64,000 nucleotides of DNA, from positions 1 to 64,000 of the forward strand of contig NZ_RHNY01000016.1 in the NCBI RefSeq assembly GCF_003946345.1, in the 5' to 3' direction. This document shows positions 58,958 to 64,000 of the stretch, in pieces. Position 1 is the first letter of the stretch. The number at the start of each line of letters is the position of its first letter. The DNA comes from Levilactobacillus tongjiangensis (GTDB lineage Bacteria > Bacillota > Bacilli > Lactobacillales > Lactobacillaceae). Under the pieces are notes generated by a model. The model had not been told where the DNA came from. It did not search any database and saw only the letters and a program-made list of their open reading frames with translations. The translations under genes and the position numbers were made by a program.

Positions 58958-60103
58958 ATGGCGGAAACGGACTTATATGGCGTATTAGGTGTCGCAAAGG
59001 ATGCCAGCCAGGATGAAATTAAGAAGGCCTATCGAAAATTATCAAAGAAGTATCACCCAGACTTGAACAAGGCACCAGACGCGGCGGATAAATTTAAAGC
59101 CGTTCAGGATGCATACGACGTGCTGGGGGATGAACAGAAGCGGGCCAATTATGATCAGTACGGTTCAGCCGATGGCTCCCAAGGGTTCGGTGGCTTCGGT
59201 GGCGGTCAACAAGGCGGCTTCGGCGGTTTTGGTGGCGGCGGTGGCTTCGACGACATCTTCAATTCATTCTTTGGTGGTGGCGGTGGTCAACGGAATCCCA
59301 ACGCACCACGTCCTGGTCGGGACCTTCAGTACCAGATGGACTTGAAGTTTGAGGAGGCCATCTTTGGTAAGAAGACTAAGATCAAATACACCCGTGAATC
59401 ACAGTGTCATACCTGTGGTGGGAACGGTGCTAAGCCTGGTACCTCACCAGTTACCTGTCATCAATGTGGCGGTTCTGGGTTCGTGACGACTGAGACGAAC
59501 ACACCTCTCGGTCGGATGCGTAGCCAACAACCTTGCCCCGTATGTCACGGAACTGGTAAGGAAATCAAGGAAAAGTGCCCAACCTGTGGTGGTTCTGGTC
59601 ACGAAGAAGAACGGCATGAAGTTGAAGTCTCCGTTCCAGCTGGTGTGGATGACGGTCAGCAAATGCGGTTACAAGGTCAGGGTGAAGCCGGCCAAAATGG
59701 CGGTGGTTACGGTGACCTGTTCATTATCTTCCAAGTTGAACCTAGCAAGGACTTCCGCCGTGATGGCACGGAAATTTACTTTGATCAGGATATTTCCTTC
59801 GTTCAAGCTACAATGGGCGACGAAGTCACGGTCAAGACGGTTCATGGTGACGTTAAGCTGAAGATTCCTGCCGGGACACAAGGTGGGACCACGTTCCGTT
59901 TGAAGGGTAAAGGCGCACCACGCTTACGTGGTAATGGTAACGGTGACGAACACGTGACTGTGAAAGTCTTAACCCCTAAGAACCTGAACAAGGGTCAGCG
60001 AGACGCCTTGCGTGACTTTGCCAAAGCCAGTGGTGAAACGGTCTCCGGGACTGGAAAAGGAAACTTATTTAACAAAATGCGCGATAAATTCAACGAAAAT
60101 TAG
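58958..60103 (+). CDS. dnaJ: Molecular chaperone DnaJ
   Basis: Hsp40 co-chaperone of DnaK, 381 residues: J domain (about 4-68) with HPD, a Gly/Phe-rich linker (about 75-115), four CxxCxGxG zinc motifs (about 149-210: [32 protein letters not shown]) and the C-terminal substrate domain. TGGGAGG precedes ATG 58958. Confidence 0.98.
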   Translation: MAETDLYGVLGVAKDASQDEIKKAYRKLSKKYHPDLNKAPDAADKFKAVQDAYDVLGDEQKRANYDQYGSADGSQGFGGFGGGQQGGFGGFGGGGGFDDIFNSFFGGGGGQRNPNAPRPGRDLQYQMDLKFEEAIFGKKTKIKYTRESQCHTCGGNGAKPGTSPVTCHQCGGSGFVTTETNTPLGRMRSQQPCPVCHGTGKEIKEKCPTCGGSGHEEERHEVEVSVPAGVDDGQQMRLQGQGEAGQNGGGYGDLFIIFQVEPSKDFRRDGTEIYFDQDISFVQATMGDEVTVKTVHGDVKLKIPAGTQGGTTFRLKGKGAPRLRGNGNGDEHVTVKVLTPKNLNKGQRDALRDFAKASGETVSGTGKGNLFNKMRDKFNEN

Positions 60104-60138
60104 TCGTCGAAAAAAATCGCTATAATGACTAATCTATC

Positions 60139-60170
60139 AAGGCTGCTGAAGATTTTCGGCAGCCTTTTTT
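60139..60170 (+). terminator. Terminator of the heat-shock operon
   Basis: AAGGCTGCtGAA pairs with TTCgGCAGCCTT, followed by T. Confidence 0.87.
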
Positions 60171-60245
60171 GTGGCCCAAAATGACTTTGACCCGGTCGAA
60201 AAGAAAAGAAAGCTTTAAGGTTGAGTAGTGTTGTTTGCAATCCGG

Positions 60246-60405
60246 TTTTCACAATGATAACCTCAAAATATAAGGAGCGTAGCTGGGGCTACATGACTCC
60301 TCAACTGGTCAGAAGGATTCGTCGGGGAAAGTCCCTTCTGAGCAGTGGCGAACGGACATCGGTTTTGGGGACGAATCAACCGACAAAACTTTGGGGGTGA
60401 ATTTC
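60246..60405 (+). promoter_or_regulatory. dlt promoter region and structured leader
   Basis: A likely promoter is TTTTCA (60246-60251), 17 bases, TATAAG (60269-60274); TTGCAA with TAACCT just upstream is an alternative. The leader holds a hairpin with stem TCAGAAGG (60309-60316) / CCTTCTGA (60334-60341), extended by ACTG/CAGT, and a hairpin TCGGTT (60359-60364) / AACCGA (60378-60383). GATTCGTC at the 5' side of the first loop (60316-60323) is perfectly complementary to GACGAATC in the second loop (60370-60377). This may be a kissing-loop regulatory RNA. Confidence 0.5.
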
Positions 60406-60555
60406 ATGAGAGCAAAGTGGCTGGCATTATGGCATCAGCCGGTAATTGCGTTCATTGGCTGGACGGTATTCTACTTTGTGATTTTGATGGCATTAGTATA
60501 TTTGTACGGCTACAGCGGACTAAACAACTCGACGTTTATTTACAACGAGTTCTAG
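60406..60555 (+). CDS. dltX: DltX, small D-alanylation membrane protein
   Basis: Small membrane protein of 49 residues that works with DltB and DltD in adding D-alanine to teichoic acids. It has one membrane helix (about 14-34) and ends in FIYNEF; the conserved aromatic-rich C-terminus is typical for DltX, whose C-terminal Tyr is thought to carry D-alanine. GGGGGTGA lies 5 bases before ATG 60406. An overlapping frame of 77 codons was rejected. Confidence 0.92.
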   Translation: MRAKWLALWHQPVIAFIGWTVFYFVILMALVYLYGYSGLNNSTFIYNEF

Positions 60556-60610
60556 TTGAGGGGTCAACGACCGCATGATTAAGCCGGATAGCCTTTGGGG
60601 GGGATAGAGA

Positions 60611-62140
60611 ATGATTGAAAACATGATCAAAGCAATTGATCAGATAGCACAAAGTGATCCGGAACGGATCGCGTATGATTATTTAGGACAGACGAACACG
60701 TATGGTGATTTAAAACAGCGTTCGGATGCCTTAGCAGCACATCTAGATGAAATGGACTTACCACGAGAATCACCAGTTCTGGTGTATGGTGGGCAGACAT
60801 TCGATATGATGGCGACCTTCTTGGGAATTGTGAAGAGTGGTCACGCGTACGTGCCAATTGATACGCATTCGCCAGTTGAACGAATCGTCACGATTAATGA
60901 GATTGCTAAACCGGTGGCGGCCATTGCGGTCAGTCCACTGCCAACAACGTTAACGGGGACCCCCGTGATTGCCACCGAGGAGTTGGGCGAGATTCTTGAC
61001 CAGCCAGTGGCTGATTACCAGGTGACTCATGAAGTGACGGGGGATGAGACCTATTACATCATCTTTACGTCAGGGACCACCGGGAAACCTAAAGGGGTTC
61101 AAATTTCGCATACCAACTTATTGAGCTATGTGAACTGGATGTTGAGTTCGGACTTCACGTTGCCAGAGACACCTAGAACGCTGTCTCAGGCGCCTTACTC
61201 GTTTGACTTATCCGTGATGGATTGGGGGCCAACATTGGCTGCAGGGGGCACGCTAGTTGCCTTACCGAAGACGGTAACGGATAACTTCAGGGATTTATTC
61301 ACGACCTTGCCTAAGATGGCCCTAAATGTTTGGGTCTCAACGCCATCGTTTGTGGATATTTGTCTGATGGAACCCACGTTTAGTGAGGAACGGTATCCTA
61401 ACCTGACCCGGTTCCTGTTCTGTGGTGAGGAATTAACGCACGCCACGGCGCAGACACTCCGGCAACGATTCCCACACGCCCGTATCTTTAACACGTATGG
61501 CCCAACGGAAACGACCGTGGCGGTCACACAAGTTGAGATTACGGACACGATCTTAGCAGATTATCCACGGTTACCGATTGGCTATGCTAAAGCTGACACT
61601 GAGATGCTAGTGGTCGATGAGCAATTACATCCAGTAGCTGCTGGTGTTGAAGGTGAGATTTTGATTTGTGGTCCGTCCATGTCCAAGGGCTACTTAAACA
61701 ATCCAGAAAAGACTGAAAAGGCGTTCTTGAACGTTGATGGTCGGCGGGTTTACCGTTCTGGTGACTTGGGGGTTCAGTTGGACAATGGCCTGATTATGTA
61801 TCGAGGTCGAACCGACTTTCAAATTAAGCTTCACGGGTACCGCATCGAACTGGAAGAGGTTAACCATTACCTGTCTCAGGAAGACCATATTCAAGTGGGT
61901 GTGGCGGTACCTCGCTATGATCGGAACCATAAAGTTAGCCAGTTGATTGCCTGGGTAGTGCCACAAGCACACGACTTTGCCAGTGAACTGGATCTGACGA
62001 AAGCAATTAAAGACAATTTACAAGGCGGAGATATGATGGAATACATGATCCCACAACGCTTCGTTTATAAAGATAGCCTACCGATGACCCCCAACGGCAA
62101 GGTCGATATTAAATCTATCATTGCCGAGGTCAATCACTAA
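60611..62140 (+). CDS. dltA: D-alanine--D-alanyl carrier protein ligase
   Basis: Activates D-alanine with ATP and loads it onto DltC. The 509 residues form an adenylation domain with FTSGTTGKPKGVQISH (about 152-167), FNTYGPTETTVA (about 296-307) and the C-terminal Lys in PNGKVDIKS. Start ATG 60611 follows GGGGGGGAT. The stop overlaps dltB by 1 base. Confidence 0.97.
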   Translation: MIENMIKAIDQIAQSDPERIAYDYLGQTNTYGDLKQRSDALAAHLDEMDLPRESPVLVYGGQTFDMMATFLGIVKSGHAYVPIDTHSPVERIVTINEIAKPVAAIAVSPLPTTLTGTPVIATEELGEILDQPVADYQVTHEVTGDETYYIIFTSGTTGKPKGVQISHTNLLSYVNWMLSSDFTLPETPRTLSQAPYSFDLSVMDWGPTLAAGGTLVALPKTVTDNFRDLFTTLPKMALNVWVSTPSFVDICLMEPTFSEERYPNLTRFLFCGEELTHATAQTLRQRFPHARIFNTYGPTETTVAVTQVEITDTILADYPRLPIGYAKADTEMLVVDEQLHPVAAGVEGEILICGPSMSKGYLNNPEKTEKAFLNVDGRRVYRSGDLGVQLDNGLIMYRGRTDFQIKLHGYRIELEEVNHYLSQEDHIQVGVAVPRYDRNHKVSQLIAWVVPQAHDFASELDLTKAIKDNLQGGDMMEYMIPQRFVYKDSLPMTPNGKVDIKSIIAEVNH

Positions 62141-63348
62141 TGCTGTCATTTGAACCATACGGTAACCCAACGTATTTTGCCCTGTTGGGGGTGGCACTGT
62201 TGCCACTAATGATTGGTCTTCTATACGGCAAGCGGTCACGTTTGTACGAAACACTGATTTCAATCTTCTTCCTGGTCCTGACCTTTGGTGGTCCTAAGTG
62301 GACACAAGGGGTAGCCTTGATTATCTACATTTTGTACGAAGTGGCGCTCACCTGGGGGTATGCCGTTTACCGAAGACACAAGAATTCGGGGCCGTTCTTC
62401 TACGTCATGGTGATTTTGGCCATTCTGCCGTTAACCATTGTTAAGGTGACACCGGCAGTTGAAAATGGTCAGTCGTCCCTGATTGGTTTCTTGGGTGTCA
62501 GTTATTTAACGTTTAGAGCCGTGCAGACCATGATGGAAACACGAGATGGAACGTTAAAAGACTACAACATCATGACGTTTTTACAATTTATGCTATTCTT
62601 CCCAACCATTTCTTCCGGACCAATTGACCGTTATCGGCGGTTTGAAGCCGACTATCGGTCGGTACCGGACCGGGAGAAGTATCTGGGAATGGTGCAAAAG
62701 GGAATCCGTTACATCTTTGTGGGATTTCTGTATAAGTTCATTCTGGCGTACTACTTCGGAACAATGTTGATGCCGAAGTTACAGCTGATGGCGATGAATT
62801 CACGAGGTGGGTTCTTGGACATGTCATGGCCGGTAATCGGCTACATGTACTGTTACAGTGCGGACTTGTTCTTCGACTTCGCTGGGTATTCACTGTTTGC
62901 GGTGGGGACGTCCTACATTATGGGGATTGAGACACCAATGAACTTTAATCAACCTTGGCGTTCACCAAACATCAAGGATTTCTGGAATCGTTGGCACATC
63001 ACGTTGTCATTCTGGTTCCGTGACTTTATCTACATGCGACTGGTTTTCTGGTTCATGAAGCATAAGGTCTTCAAGAAACCAACGACCACAGCCAACGTGA
63101 CTTACATTATCAACATGTTAGTCATGGGGTTCTGGCACGGGGTAACTTGGTACTACATCACCTACGGCCTGTTTCATGGGGTGGCTTTGGTGGTGAATGA
63201 CACCTGGCTCCGGTACAAAAAGAAGCACCGGGCGAGCGTGCCACACAACCGATTTACGCAGTGGTTTGCTATCTTTTTGACGGCAAATATGGTCTGCTTC
63301 AGTTTCCTGATTTTCTCAGGATTACTGGATAAGTTATGGTTCCAATAA
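62140..63348 (+). CDS. dltB: D-alanyl transfer protein DltB (MBOAT)
   Basis: Membrane-bound O-acyltransferase that passes D-alanine across the membrane, 402 residues with about eleven hydrophobic helices. The catalytic His lies in GFWHGVTWYY (about 330-339), and RWHITLSFWFRDFIY (about 285-299) is the MBOAT signature. The ATG overlaps the dltA stop. Confidence 0.96.
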   Translation: MLSFEPYGNPTYFALLGVALLPLMIGLLYGKRSRLYETLISIFFLVLTFGGPKWTQGVALIIYILYEVALTWGYAVYRRHKNSGPFFYVMVILAILPLTIVKVTPAVENGQSSLIGFLGVSYLTFRAVQTMMETRDGTLKDYNIMTFLQFMLFFPTISSGPIDRYRRFEADYRSVPDREKYLGMVQKGIRYIFVGFLYKFILAYYFGTMLMPKLQLMAMNSRGGFLDMSWPVIGYMYCYSADLFFDFAGYSLFAVGTSYIMGIETPMNFNQPWRSPNIKDFWNRWHITLSFWFRDFIYMRLVFWFMKHKVFKKPTTTANVTYIINMLVMGFWHGVTWYYITYGLFHGVALVVNDTWLRYKKKHRASVPHNRFTQWFAIFLTANMVCFSFLIFSGLLDKLWFQ

Positions 63349-63384
63349 AATACGGGTTTAAATTTCATATAGGGGGAAATTAAA

Positions 63385-63618
63385 ATGGATATCAAAGCAA
63401 CGGTTTTAGCAATTTTAAGTGACTTAACGGGGAACGATGTTAGTGGTGCAATGGATGATAACCTGTTTGACAGTGGGTTAATGGATTCCATGGGTTCAGT
63501 TCAATTGTTATTACAATTACAAAGTGAATTAGGGGTCAACGTACCTGTTTCTGAATTTGAGCGGTCAGAGTGGGACACGCCCAACAAAATCGTTGCGAAA
63601 GTCGAAAGCCTGGCCTAG
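63385..63618 (+). CDS. dltC: D-alanyl carrier protein
   Basis: Acyl-carrier-like protein of 77 residues carrying D-alanine on phosphopantetheine. The attachment Ser is in [10 protein letters not shown] (about Ser 35). Acidic surface helices are typical. GGGGGAAA precedes ATG 63385. Confidence 0.97.
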   Translation: MDIKATVLAILSDLTGNDVSGAMDDNLFDSGLMDSMGSVQLLLQLQSELGVNVPVSEFERSEWDTPNKIVAKVESLA

Positions 63619-63621
63619 CCA

Positions 63622-64000
63622 ATGGCAAAGCGACTTCTACGGATCTTTGGTCCGTTAATTCTCGCGGCTGTTCTAGTTTTTGCGGTACTGGCGATGCCAG
63701 TCAAGTTAGGTTTTAGCCACGTTAGCAAGTCGCACGAGCGGCAGGCAGCAGTCTCGCTGTCGCCCAACGTTCTGCGGGGAAAGCACATTAAAGAGGAAGC
63801 CTTGAAGGATGGGTTTGTCCCGTTCTTTGGGTCCTCTGAATGGTCCCGGTTTGATCCCATGCATCCTTCGGTCCTAGCACAGAAATACCACCGGGATTAC
63901 CGGCCATTTCTGTTAGGTGCCCGGGGGTCACAATCTTTGACGCAGTACTTTGTGATGCAAAACATCCAAGGGCAATTGCGGAATAAGAAAGCGGTTTTTG
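63622..64000 (+). CDS. dltD: D-alanyl-lipoteichoic acid biosynthesis protein DltD, partial
   Basis: Extracellular membrane-anchored transferase that hands D-alanine to teichoic acid. About 126 N-terminal residues are inside the window: a membrane anchor (about 5-24) and the diagnostic FFGSSEWSRFDPMHPS with the catalytic Ser, plus GARGSQSL. It starts 3 bases after dltC and runs off the right end. Confidence 0.95.
   Translation, partial: MAKRLLRIFGPLILAAVLVFAVLAMPVKLGFSHVSKSHERQAAVSLSPNVLRGKHIKEEALKDGFVPFFGSSEWSRFDPMHPSVLAQKYHRDYRPFLLGARGSQSLTQYFVMQNIQGQLRNKKAVF

Noticed and set aside
60345-60578. 77-codon open frame overlapping dltX
   Set aside because: The dltX frame has a ribosome binding site, a membrane helix and the DltX C-terminus; the other frame has none.

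Overview
This window looks like a chromosomal core segment of a lactic acid bacterium of the family Lactobacillaceae. The evidence is a gram-positive gene order (rpsB-tsf-pyrH-frr-uppS-cdsA-rseP-proS-polC and rimP-nusA-ylxR-ylxQ-infB-rbfA), PolC replicase, HrcA/CIRCE heat-shock control, a LexA of the gram-positive type, an HMG-CoA synthase of the mevalonate pathway, a nucleoside deoxyribosyltransferase and a dlt operon with DltX. The order ldhD next to rpsB, and hrcA-grpE-dnaK-dnaJ next to dlt, fits the Lactiplantibacillus/Levilactobacillus branch. The exact species cannot be fixed from sequence reading alone.

Layout. 0-11 kb: engB, a MazG-like gene, uvrC, obg, a lipoprotein pair, rnz, a LapA-like gene, recJ and apt. 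11-13 kb: an MFS transporter and a universal stress protein, both on the minus strand. 13.5-17.9 kb: an accessory-looking patch beside tRNA-Ser(CGA), with an orphan TIR-like protein, four secreted-protein genes (one broken by an early stop codon) and a small hypothetical gene. 17.9-24.6 kb: ndk, a phosphatase, a PspC protein, ppk2, mvaS, ntd, lexA and two small conserved genes. 24.7-30.2 kb: a heterodimeric ABC exporter, plsC and yabB-yazA. 30.2-32.6 kb: ldhD and a HAD hydrolase. 32.8-45.8 kb: the translation, envelope and replication block from rpsB to polC. 46-55 kb: the nusA-infB operon, truB and ribF. 55.2-60.1 kb: the hrcA heat-shock operon. 60.2-64 kb: the dlt operon, with dltD cut by the window end.

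The most unusual content is not protein-coding. A family of divergent intergenic modules occurs at five loci (about 4.8-5.35, 10.98-11.2, 31.6-31.77, 45.96-46.81 and 52.66 kb). Each full module is about 140-180 bp and reads as a closing arm, internal hairpins and a complementary arm. The arms differ in sequence between copies yet still pair within each copy, which is a covariation signature. At two distant loci the modules occur as the same back-to-back pair. Other regulatory candidates are a possible kissing-loop leader ahead of dltX, an intrinsic terminator between a promoter and rimP-nusA, a terminator-like hairpin between rpsB and tsf, a perfect cre site on a promoter -35, a LexA box on the lexA -35, and an inverted repeat spanning the mvaS promoter.

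No CRISPR array, intact insertion sequence, prophage or rRNA was seen.
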